DNA of 64,000 nt from Anaerolineaceae bacterium (GTDB lineage Bacteria; Chloroflexota; Anaerolineae; Promineifilales; Promineifilaceae): contig PABI01000068.1 of assembly GCA_002699125.1 (NCBI GenBank), positions 1 to 64,000 of the forward strand, read 5' to 3'. Made by a program: the position numbers and the translations under genes. The notes under the pieces are model-generated. The model was not told the DNA's origin. It searched no databases and saw only the letters and a list, made by a program, of their open reading frames with translations. Of this stretch, positions 27,980-35,831 are shown piece after piece. Positions within the stretch are counted from its first letter, which is position 1. Each line of letters starts with the position of its first letter.

Positions 27980-28107
27980 AGTGGGAAATCCTTCGTCATT
28001 GGGTAAGTGAGTAATTGGATAATTGTTTTGCCAACCACGTTTTTTGGTGTTTGCCATACGACCGTAGCCGGTTCCCGATTATAGCAGGAATTCGGTATAA
28101 TCTGCCG

Positions 28108-28206
28108 GTAACGGTGAGCGGTAATCCGTAAAACGGTAATCGGTTAACTAATAACCAACTACGGATACCCGTTTACCGAATACCGATCACCGATTACCGA
28201 CCACCG
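28108..28206. repeat. GGTAATCGG-word repeat region before the amidohydrolase gene
   Basis: The left half carries GCGGTAATCCGTAAAACGG and related words; the right half carries GTTTACCG, ATACCGATCACCG and ATTACCGACC. The halves pair imperfectly. This is the same word family as at 10699-10756 and 62950-62990. It ends a few bases before the ribosome-binding site (GGAGGGA) of the amidohydrolase. Confidence 0.75.
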
Positions 28207-28219
28207 AAACGGAGGGAAC

Positions 28220-30205
28220 ATGCCACAGAAGGCTGATTTTTTGCTCACCGGCGGCACCGTCGTCACCATGAATGAGCAGTATGATGTGATTGAAAACGGC
28301 GCGGTTGCCGTTGTGGGTGACTCGATTACGGCCGTTGGCCCCACAGAAACCATCACCGCCGAATTCCAGGCTGAAGAAGAAATCGATTGCACCGGGCAGG
28401 TGATTATGCCTGGGCTGGTGAACGCCCACACCCACATTCCCATGACTTTGTTCCGCGGGCTGAACGATGATTTGCGCCTGGACGTCTGGCTGGGATACCT
28501 CATGCCGGTGGAGCGCGAGTTTGTGACGCCGGAATTTGTGAAGCTGGGCACGCGCATCGCCTGTGCCGAGATGATTCGCTCCGGCGTGACCACCTTTGCC
28601 GACATGTATTATTTTGAAGAGGCGATTGCGGAGGAAACGGCCGCAATCGGCATGAGAGCCTTATTGGGCCAAACCGTCCTCGTCTTCCCCGCACCGGATG
28701 CGGCCACCTACGAAGATGCCCTGGTGCTCACCCGCCGCTTTATCGAGCATTGGAACGGCCACCCGTTAATCCAGCCGGCGGTGGCCCCCCACGCCTGGTA
28801 CACTGGCACGCCGGAGATGGATCGCGCCTGCGCTGATCTGGCCCGCGCCTTTGACGTGCCCATCCACACTCACGTCGCTGAAACCAGGCTGGAAGTAGAA
28901 AATTGCCGGTCACAAAACCATACCTCGGTGGTGCCTCATATTGCCAGCCACGGCCTGCTCAACACCAAGCTGTTGGCAGCGCACTGTGTTCATCTGGAAA
29001 AGAGCGAGATGTTTGCCCTGAAAGAAGCGGGGGCGGGGGTGGCCCACTGCCCCAGCAGCAACCTGAAGCTGGCCAGCGGCATCGCCAACGTCAAGGAGAT
29101 GCTGGCGGTGGGCCTAAACGTGGGCGTAGGTACCGATGGTCCGGCCAGCAACAACGATCTGGACATGGTGGAAGAGGTGCGGCTGGCGGCGCTGCTGGCT
29201 AAAGCCCAATCCAACGACCCGACGGTGCTGCCGGCGCGGCAGGCATTGGAGCTGGTCACACGGCGTGGGGCGCGTGCCCTGCACATGGGCGACGTGACCG
29301 GCAGCCTGGAAGTGGGCAAGCGGGCCGATCTGGCGGTGGTGGCGATGGGCGGCGTGCATAACTGGCCCCAGTTCCACAATAATCCGGATGGCGTTTACTC
29401 CCGCCTGATTTATGCCGCCAAAAGTGGTGACGTGCAGCATGTGATGTGCAACGGCCGTTGGCTCATGCAAGATCAAGAATTGCTCACGGTGGATGAAGCC
29501 AAGGCCCAGGTGGAAGCGGCGCAGGTGGCGGCAGAGATTGATGCCTTTGTGGTACGACGTGAATCCAGCCCGTACAACAAGCTCGTTTTATTGTCTGGCG
29601 TGCAGCGGCAGGAGAGTTTTGAGGTGCAGGTGAAAGCGCCATTGGTGGAGAAAACGGCCGTCATCGACTTCCTGCACAGCGAACATTGCAGCATCGTGCG
29701 CAGCGCTCATTACAAGCAGTATGACCATTACTTCATTTTCGCTAACGAAGATCCGGACTCTGCCCGGCTGCGCTACCGCGAAGATGAGTTTGTCGATGAC
29801 AAGGACCAGGTCTACCAGACACGCACCCGGCTCACGCTCATCGGTGAGGGGGAGCGGCAGGAGTTCCCTAACGCCGTCATGCTCTCGCGCTCTCGCTTTT
29901 TGGCCGATGCTGACCGCAGTTTGCGTTTCTATCGGGAATATTTTGATCCGGAATCAGAAATTGAGGTGACCAAAGACCGGCTGCGCTGGCACATCATTTA
30001 CCAGGAAACGGACTTTGCCATTAACTTTGACAAGGTAGTCGAGCCAGAAGTGCCTGGTTACTTTTTAGAGATTAAATCACGCACCTGGTCCCGCTCCGAT
30101 GCAGAGCGCAAGGCGGGGCTAATGGCGGAAATTTTGTCGTTGGTGGGAGTAGATTTGGAAACGGCCGAACGGCAGGAGTATGCAGAAATTGCCCAGCGGC
30201 AGTAA
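28220..30205 (+). CDS. Amidohydrolase (SAH/MTA deaminase-like) fused to a CYTH-like domain
   Basis: A 661 aa protein. Residues 1-440 form a complete cytosine-deaminase-like amidohydrolase: metal site NAHTHIPMTLFRG, then HVAET, HCVHL and the aspartate in VGVGTDGPASNNDLDMVEEVRLAALLAK. This is the layout of MtaD/SahD deaminases acting on S-adenosylhomocysteine or methylthioadenosine. Residues about 460-661 form a second domain with FEVQVKAPL near its start, ARLRYRED, IEVTKDR and FLEIKSRTWSR near its end. That pattern of charged beta strands resembles CYTH (adenylyl cyclase CyaB/thiamine triphosphatase) tunnels binding triphosphates. The CYTH call is tentative. GGAGGGA precedes the ATG. No operon partner. 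Confidence 0.82.
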   Translation: MPQKADFLLTGGTVVTMNEQYDVIENGAVAVVGDSITAVGPTETITAEFQAEEEIDCTGQVIMPGLVNAHTHIPMTLFRGLNDDLRLDVWLGYLMPVEREFVTPEFVKLGTRIACAEMIRSGVTTFADMYYFEEAIAEETAAIGMRALLGQTVLVFPAPDAATYEDALVLTRRFIEHWNGHPLIQPAVAPHAWYTGTPEMDRACADLARAFDVPIHTHVAETRLEVENCRSQNHTSVVPHIASHGLLNTKLLAAHCVHLEKSEMFALKEAGAGVAHCPSSNLKLASGIANVKEMLAVGLNVGVGTDGPASNNDLDMVEEVRLAALLAKAQSNDPTVLPARQALELVTRRGARALHMGDVTGSLEVGKRADLAVVAMGGVHNWPQFHNNPDGVYSRLIYAAKSGDVQHVMCNGRWLMQDQELLTVDEAKAQVEAAQVAAEIDAFVVRRESSPYNKLVLLSGVQRQESFEVQVKAPLVEKTAVIDFLHSEHCSIVRSAHYKQYDHYFIFANEDPDSARLRYREDEFVDDKDQVYQTRTRLTLIGEGERQEFPNAVMLSRSRFLADADRSLRFYREYFDPESEIEVTKDRLRWHIIYQETDFAINFDKVVEPEVPGYFLEIKSRTWSRSDAERKAGLMAEILSLVGVDLETAERQEYAEIAQRQ

Positions 30206-30206
30206 A

Positions 30207-30264
30207 AAGTGACAGTCACTTTTACAGATGATTCATCCGGCTTATGCCGATGTGACTGTCACTT
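30207..30264. repeat. 58-nt inverted repeat of AAGTGACAGTCAC type
   Basis: Arms AAGTGACAGTCAC (30207-30219) and GTGACTGTCACTT (30252-30264) are perfect, around a 32 nt spacer. It begins 2 nt after the amidohydrolase stop codon and lies between that gene and the convergent SCP2 gene, so it probably serves as a transcript end. Confidence 0.85.
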
Positions 30265-30277
30265 GAATAATGCTTGT

Positions 30278-30601
30278 TTAGCCGGTCTTGAACATCGTCT
30301 GGAACTTCATGACGGTGTTGAGATCGCCACTGACTTTTACTTTGCCCCCCATAAAAGCCATCATGGGGTTTAGCTTGCCCGTCATCATATCGACGTAATC
30401 GCTGCCGTCCATGCTGATGGTGGCGTCGGCGCCATCGGCGATGCCTTCTTCAACGGTAGCGGTGCCATTGTCGATCTTTACGGTCCATTGGCCACCATTC
30501 TCACCGGAGAGGTCAAAAGCAACGGCGGCAGTCATGTCACCGGCTTTGTCGGCCATGAAGTTTTGCGGGGTTCTGGCAAAAATATCTGCTGGGGTTGTCA
30601 T
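30278..30601 (-). CDS. SCP2 sterol-transfer-domain protein
   Basis: A 107 aa single-domain protein with the SCP2 fold pattern: N-terminal helix PADIFARTPQNF, the strand GGQWTVKIDNGTATVEEG, DATISMDGSDYVDMMTGKLNPMMAFMGGKVKVSGDLNTVMKFQTMF. The family binds lipids or hydrophobic cofactors in a tunnel; bacterial members are small cytoplasmic proteins of unclear partner. The AAGGAG 8 nt before the ATG at 30601 fixes the start. It stands alone. Confidence 0.9.
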   Translation of the reverse strand: MTTPADIFARTPQNFMADKAGDMTAAVAFDLSGENGGQWTVKIDNGTATVEEGIADGADATISMDGSDYVDMMTGKLNPMMAFMGGKVKVSGDLNTVMKFQTMFKTG

Positions 30602-31247
30602 AGTTGGAACTCCTTATATTTTGGATTATTACGCACTGCGGCATGAGGGGAGTATAGCAACGGCCGTTTCCATGTCAAGGTATCGCGATTTTGCCGGTAA
30701 ACTCTCTAAGCAACATCTTTGCCCCCATGCCCATTCTTAACGTTTCCTCAATGATTGGCCCACGATAATCATAAGCCCTACCTGCTGGTTTGCCTCCTTT
30801 TTCATCCTTGTGCTAGAATGTTCGCCGCTCTGGCAAATGAAGGTTGCCAGTGGTTAAGCGGCTGATGATGAACGTCAATTAAGAAGCGTAAGCTCATTTC
30901 ATTAGTAGAGACACTATTCTTACTCTGCTAAGCAAGTACGTTCAATAGCCGCTTTTTGCGTATATCTATTTGCAAAATTATCAAACTGGCAAATAGGGTA
31001 GAAGCAGCTTTATGCAGCTGTGATGAATACAGCATGTGCAAACTGAATTGTATTCATTTAACAAAGGCTCCCCACTGGGTCCGCTTTTTAGGGAAGAGGA
31101 ACAAAGAAGAGATTAGCAACGCGCCTGTTGGCAGTGGCAGTTTATCTGTCGGTAGCGTGTGTGTCTGGCCGAGAAACGGCCGTTCCTTCACCTATGTGCA
31201 AAAGCCCCCAACTGATCGTCTTTGTTAGACAATGGAGGTATCAAATT
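30602..31247 (+). promoter_or_regulatory. Long structured spacer and leader upstream of the glycosidase cluster
   Basis: This 646 nt stretch has no convincing gene. It holds a promoter TTGCCT (30790-30795), 18 nt, TAGAAT (30814-30819). The expected RNA then contains a hairpin with CTGGCAA/TTGCCAG arms near 30831-30851. A larger fold follows, closed by AGCGGCT (about 30858) with AGCCGCT followed by TTTTT (about 30945-30955), plus GAACGT/ACGTTC inside it. A 9 bp hairpin ATGAATACA/TGTATTCAT lies near 31023-31060 and a GGCCG/CGGCC hairpin near 31168-31182. The TTTTT after the closing stem looks like a terminator, so this may be an attenuated leader or a separate small RNA. It matches no riboswitch I recognise. 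Confidence 0.45.
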
Positions 31248-34200
31248 ATGGAAGAGGAACGGCCGTCTGTAGACACCACCTCAGAAATTGAAGAACAAGA
31301 AATGGAAGAACAAACCGTAACGGGCAACCGCCCTTCCGGCATGTTGATCGGTGGTATCGTTGTTGTTGTTCTCCTCATTATTGCTGGTCTGTTTTTGCCC
31401 CCCATTTCCCTGGGCGAACGGTTGGGATTGGGCGGCGGTGCAGAAGAAACAACGACCGAAAGCTCTCCAACAGCATCTCCCACCGAAGCTGAAACGGTGG
31501 TTGCCAGCAATCCCTCTATCCCGGGCGAGGTAGACGTTATCGTTAGCGATACCAGTGCCGCGGTAAACGTTACCAGTTTGAGTTCGGCAGATGCGGCGAG
31601 CAGCATTGGTGCATTTCCGGCCAATGCCACCGTGCGCGGTAATGTGTTCAAAGTAGAGCACGACGCCACGGCTTTGAGTGGCAAGGTTGCGATTAATGTG
31701 CCCGCGGCAACGGCCGTTGAAATGGTCGATCTCTACGGTTGGGATGGCAGCAGCTGGCGCTTTATCCCCAGCCACATTGATGTAGAAACCCGCCAGATCG
31801 TCTCCCCGGAACATAATTTATACCAGGCATTTACGCTGATAGAACCCGGTGCTGCTGAAACAATGGCCGTTGGGGCAGAACTGCTGCCACAGCAGGCACT
31901 GCCGGAACCGGCCCTGGCCAGCCTGACAGAACTTTCTGCCGGTACGCTCACGCTGGGTGATGCCGGGGCCTTACAGGGTGAGGTTACAGAGCTGCCCGCT
32001 GGTGAATTCAACAGCCTTGTTCGTGTCACCAATGTTGGTGCCATTGTTGATCAAGCTGCGCTTGCCGCTTTGCTGGGAGACTCTACGGCTCAGACCAATC
32101 AAATTAATGCGTTGGTGAATACGGCCGTTTCCGGTGGTTTTGCCGGTATCAACCTGGATTATCAGGGGGTGGACGCGGGCCAGGCAGATGCCTTTAGTTC
32201 TTTTGTGATGAGCCTGGCCGACGCCCTGCACGCACAAAATCTCATCCTGGCCGTCACAGTGGCCACGCCGCAAGAAACGGATGGTCAATGGGACAGTGCC
32301 GGGCAGGATTGGGCTGCTATCGGGCAGGCGGCAGATATTGTTTATGTACAAATGCCGCTCGACCCGGCCGCTTACAGCGATAACGGTGTTGCCATGCAGC
32401 TGTTAAACTGGGCCACCCGCCTGGTGGACCGCAGCAAAATGACGATGCTGGTAAGCGCCGGTGCAGTTGACCGCGTAGGCGACGCGTTTTTGCAAATGTC
32501 GAATGAAGAGGCGCTGGCGAACTTTGGCGAGCTGGAATTTGTCTCTGGCAGCGAAGAAGTGGAACCGGGCACGGCCGTAGAACTGGCGCTGTCTGGTGAT
32601 GCCTCTCCGCTGGAGTGGGATGGAGCCAGCCTGACCTATCGTTACAGCTATGAGATGAACGACCAGACGCACGATGTCTGGCTGGGTAATCCTGCCGCGC
32701 TCAGCAGCCGGCTGGGTTTGGTAGAACGGTACCGCTTGCGCGGTGCGGCCGTTCGTGGCCTGGGCAGCGTCACCGATGGCAATGGTTATGCTGCGGCTTT
32801 GGCGGCCTTCACCGGGTTGAGTGCCCCGCCAGAAACCAGTGGTGCCGCCATCGTCTGGACGGTTTTAGATGAGAGCGAAAGCGTATTGGCCAGCGAAAGC
32901 GGCAGCGATCTCACCTTTGCCTGGGCTGGTGAAGAAACGCCCGGCAGCTACATCATCAATGCCGAATTTGCGCTGGGAGAAGCTGTCGCTTCTCTTGGCT
33001 CGGTGACGATAAATGTGGCCGAAGCCGTGGCTGAAGCAAGACCTGAACCGGTAACGGCCGTAGCTGGCTCTGGCTCTTTTGATCCAGGTGATGCTGATGC
33101 GGTTGTGAACACCAACGCCAACGTGCGCGTTGGCCCCGGTTTGACCTATGGAATCATTGCTGGTGGCCTTAACCAGGGCACCCGGGTTCAGGTTACGGGG
33201 CGCAATGCAGACACAACCTGGTTCCAAATTGTTATGCCTGAAGGCGGTGAAACCGGCTGGATTTTTGCCACGCTGCTCGATTTAAATGCCAATTTGAACG
33301 TAAGCAGTTTAGAGGTTGTTGAGGTAGATCCGGCGACAGTAGCTGATGGTGGCGGCGGTGCTCCGCCGCCTGTATCTGCCCCGCCGGTCGCTTCCGGCTC
33401 ATTTGAATTGGGTGGACAAACCCATACCTTTGCCAACCCCCAGCTTATGTCTTCGGCTGGCATGAATTGGGTGAAATTCCAGCACAAATGGGGCGCTGGT
33501 GATTCGCCTGACGCAGTCGCTGGCCGTATTCAGCAGGCACATGCTAATGGCTTCAAGGTATTGTTAAGCATTCCAGGTGCCAACACCTATCCAGACAGCA
33601 TTGATTTCAATGGCTATGTCCAATTCCTGGCCGGTGTGGCCGCTCTTGGCCCCGATGCCATCGAGATTTGGAACGAGATGAACATTGATTTCGAATGGCC
33701 TGCGGGACAGATTGATCCGACATCTTATGTAAATAACATGCTGGCCCCAGCTTACAATGCTATTAAGGGTGCTAATCCAAATGTAATGGTGATCAGTGGT
33801 GCGCCAGCACCCACTGGATTCGACAATGGCACCAATGCCTGGTCTGATAGCCGATACATGCAGGGTGTCGCCGCCGCAGGCGGTGCTAATTACATGGACT
33901 GTGTTGGTGCCCACTTTAATGCCGGTGCCACGCCGCCAAGCCAAAGCAGCGGCCATCCCGCTGGCAATGATCATTACAGCTGGTTCTTTGTGCCTACGCT
34001 GAACGTGTATGCTGCGTTGGGCAAGCCAGTTTGCTTTACCGAGTTAGGCTACCTTTCTGGTGAAGACTACGGTGGTGTTCCCTCTCGTTTTGCCTGGGCG
34101 GCAAATACTTCTGTAGCGGAACATGCGCAATGGCTGGCTGAAGCGGTTAGCCTGGGCGCCAATTCTGGTAAGGTTCGGTTGATTATTGTCTTCAATGTGG

Positions 34201-34304
34201 ATTTCACGCTTTGGAGCGATGATCCGCAGGCAGGTTACGCCATGATCCGCAAGAATGGCAGCTGCCCGGCATGCCAGACATTGGGCCAGGTTATGGGCCG
34301 GTAG
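31248..34304 (+). CDS. Membrane-anchored protein: GH18-like domain, SH3b domain and GH-A glycosidase-like barrel
   Basis: A 1018 aa protein. An acidic cytoplasmic N-terminus precedes one membrane helix (residues about 32-50) and a Thr/Ser-rich linker. Next comes a GH18/YaaH-like barrel (about 225-530) in which the motif expected as DxDxE reads INLDYQ: D304 is kept but the catalytic Glu is Q306. An SH3b domain follows (about 617-685, NANVRVGPGLTYG), then a Pro/Gly linker. The C-terminal clan-A glycosidase barrel (about 725-1018) has acid/base Glu810 in IWNEMN and nucleophile Glu932 in CFTELGYLS. It likely works on cell-surface polysaccharide. Start: ATG at 31248 with TGGAGGT. It is first of three related proteins; no terminator was seen until 34353. 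Confidence 0.82.
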   Translation: MEEERPSVDTTSEIEEQEMEEQTVTGNRPSGMLIGGIVVVVLLIIAGLFLPPISLGERLGLGGGAEETTTESSPTASPTEAETVVASNPSIPGEVDVIVSDTSAAVNVTSLSSADAASSIGAFPANATVRGNVFKVEHDATALSGKVAINVPAATAVEMVDLYGWDGSSWRFIPSHIDVETRQIVSPEHNLYQAFTLIEPGAAETMAVGAELLPQQALPEPALASLTELSAGTLTLGDAGALQGEVTELPAGEFNSLVRVTNVGAIVDQAALAALLGDSTAQTNQINALVNTAVSGGFAGINLDYQGVDAGQADAFSSFVMSLADALHAQNLILAVTVATPQETDGQWDSAGQDWAAIGQAADIVYVQMPLDPAAYSDNGVAMQLLNWATRLVDRSKMTMLVSAGAVDRVGDAFLQMSNEEALANFGELEFVSGSEEVEPGTAVELALSGDASPLEWDGASLTYRYSYEMNDQTHDVWLGNPAALSSRLGLVERYRLRGAAVRGLGSVTDGNGYAAALAAFTGLSAPPETSGAAIVWTVLDESESVLASESGSDLTFAWAGEETPGSYIINAEFALGEAVASLGSVTINVAEAVAEARPEPVTAVAGSGSFDPGDADAVVNTNANVRVGPGLTYGIIAGGLNQGTRVQVTGRNADTTWFQIVMPEGGETGWIFATLLDLNANLNVSSLEVVEVDPATVADGGGGAPPPVSAPPVASGSFELGGQTHTFANPQLMSSAGMNWVKFQHKWGAGDSPDAVAGRIQQAHANGFKVLLSIPGANTYPDSIDFNGYVQFLAGVAALGPDAIEIWNEMNIDFEWPAGQIDPTSYVNNMLAPAYNAIKGANPNVMVISGAPAPTGFDNGTNAWSDSRYMQGVAAAGGANYMDCVGAHFNAGATPPSQSSGHPAGNDHYSWFFVPTLNVYAALGKPVCFTELGYLSGEDYGGVPSRFAWAANTSVAEHAQWLAEAVSLGANSGKVRLIIVFNVDFTLWSDDPQAGYAMIRKNGSCPACQTLGQVMGR

Positions 34305-34352
34305 TTGCTGTTTGGCATATCGCGCTGTTTGAAACATTTCAGGTAGAATAGG

Positions 34353-34390
34353 AGGCGCATTTTGTGTTAAGCAAGCAAAATGCGCCTTTT
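34353..34390 (+). terminator. Intrinsic terminator after the first glycosidase-like gene
   Basis: AGGCGCATTTTG (34353-34364) and CAAAATGCGCCT (34376-34387) form a perfect 12 bp stem with an 11 nt loop, followed by TTT. It lies 48 nt after the stop codon and just ahead of the next gene's start at 34411, so it may attenuate rather than isolate the second gene. Confidence 0.8.
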
Positions 34391-34410
34391 ATTTATAAAT
34401 GAGGTTACTT

Positions 34411-35754
34411 ATGAAACAGATGAGATGGTTATTTTTTGCAACGGCCGTATTGCTATTATTAGCGGCCTGTGGTGGTGGCGAAGAACCGGAAACGGCCGTT
34501 TCCGACACCACCGAAACCGTTCCTAATCCACCCACACCCGAACCAGCCGCAACACCTACCCTCGCGCCCCCGCCTGTTGTGGTGGTCGAAGAGGGCGGTG
34601 CCGAAAGTGGTGGAGAAGAGCCAGCACCTGCTCCTGAGGTAGTGGAAGAAGAAAAAATACGGCCGTGGCCCACAGACAAATTTGGCTACGGCGTGCAGGT
34701 TCATGGCAACGCCACCGTTGGCGATCCCATCTTCACCATGGATACGGTGCAAAATCAGCTAGGTTTGGACTGGGTTAAAATGCAGCTGCAATGGTGGCTG
34801 GTCCATCCTTCGCCCGGTGCCGATCAATGGTTCTTTTATGATGGTGTCATTGATGAAGCCGCCAATCATAACTTGAACCTGATGATTAGCGTGGTTGGTT
34901 CGCCAGATTGGACCCGTGCCCAGGGCAACCACACCGGCCCCCCCGATGATTACAATGAATATGCCAACTTCCTTACGGAACTTATCAATCGTCACCCCGG
35001 CAAGATCGATGCCATTGAGGTGTGGAATGAGCAGAATTTGGACCGCGAGTGGCAAACGCCTAGCGGTGTTATCGATCCCACAGAATACGTACGCTTTCTG
35101 GAAGTAGCCTACAACGCTATCAAAGCGGCTGACCCCAACATCATTGTCATTAGTGGGGCGCTCTCACCCACTGGCCCGGGCGACTGGGTGCGTTGGGCCG
35201 ACGATTTTGAATATATGGATCAAGCATTAGCCGCCGGCATGTTAAATTATGCAGATTGTGTTGGGGCACATCATAATGGTTACAATGTTCCCCCGGATGT
35301 CATCGTTGAAGACACCAATTCGCTGCCGGAATCACAAACGGCCGAATTCCGCGGTCCCTTTGACAATCAATATACCAATGGTCAACTAAATCATCTATGG
35401 ACCTTCAAAACCACCATCGATGGCTACGCTCAGCGTATTGACGCCTATGACCCTAACATGGAGCTATGTGTTACCGAATTTGGTTGGGCCAGCAGTGAAG
35501 GGTATGATGCACCGCCCGAAGGGTTTGAATTTGCCCTGGACAACACGCTGGAAGAGCAGGCGCAGTACATTGTGCAGGCGTTCCAGCAAATGCATGACTC
35601 TGGCGACGTGTGGCTGGCCTTCCTGTTTAACTACGACTTTGGCAACAAAGGCAGCGGCCCGCAAGATGATCCTGTACCATACAGCATTATCGACATCAAC
35701 GGTGCCCCACGCCCCGCTTTCAGTGCGGTAGCCAATATGGAAAAACCGGATTAA
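34411..35754 (+). CDS. Glycosidase-like lipoprotein (clan GH-A, GH39/cellulase-like)
   Basis: A 447 aa lipoprotein: signal peptide MKQMRWLFFATAVLLLLAAC with lipobox LLAAC-G, then a Pro/Thr/Glu linker to about residue 85, then a TIM barrel opening with KFGYGVQVHGNA. Likely catalytic residues are Glu207 in EVWNEQNLDREW (acid/base) and Glu356 in LCVTEFGWAS (nucleophile), the arrangement of clan GH-A retaining enzymes. The barrel is related to the C-terminal domain of the previous gene and to the next gene: all share WNE-N, A-P-G-KAADPN-type strands and a final T/L-E-GW. The start at 34411 is preferred over 34399 because TGAGG lies just before it. Substrate unknown; surface glycan is inferred from export and neighbours. 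Confidence 0.85.
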   Translation: MKQMRWLFFATAVLLLLAACGGGEEPETAVSDTTETVPNPPTPEPAATPTLAPPPVVVVEEGGAESGGEEPAPAPEVVEEEKIRPWPTDKFGYGVQVHGNATVGDPIFTMDTVQNQLGLDWVKMQLQWWLVHPSPGADQWFFYDGVIDEAANHNLNLMISVVGSPDWTRAQGNHTGPPDDYNEYANFLTELINRHPGKIDAIEVWNEQNLDREWQTPSGVIDPTEYVRFLEVAYNAIKAADPNIIVISGALSPTGPGDWVRWADDFEYMDQALAAGMLNYADCVGAHHNGYNVPPDVIVEDTNSLPESQTAEFRGPFDNQYTNGQLNHLWTFKTTIDGYAQRIDAYDPNMELCVTEFGWASSEGYDAPPEGFEFALDNTLEEQAQYIVQAFQQMHDSGDVWLAFLFNYDFGNKGSGPQDDPVPYSIIDINGAPRPAFSAVANMEKPD

Positions 35755-35767
35755 AGCGAATAAATTT

Positions 35768-35828
35768 GCAATTGGGTAATTAGGTGATTGAGTAACTGCC
35801 TGATTACCCAATTGCTCAATTACCCATT
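35768..35828. repeat. CAATTGGGTAAT-word inverted repeat
   Basis: GCAATTGGGTAAT (35768-35780) pairs with ATTACCCAATTGC (35803-35815); extra ATTGAGTAA and CTCAATTACC words extend the pattern to about 35828. The same words form a 63-nt inverted repeat at 40945-41007. It fills the spacer between the second and third glycosidase-like genes. Confidence 0.8.
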
Positions 35829-35831
35829 CTC

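Noticed and set aside
30820..31060. c-di-GMP or other known riboswitch upstream of the glycosidase cluster
   Set aside because: I could not find the conserved core of c-di-GMP, cobalamin, TPP or glmS elements; kept only as an unassigned structured leader.
30956..31228. 90-codon open frame in the glycosidase leader
   Set aside because: No ribosome-binding site, Cys-rich unlikely composition, and it overlaps predicted RNA stems.
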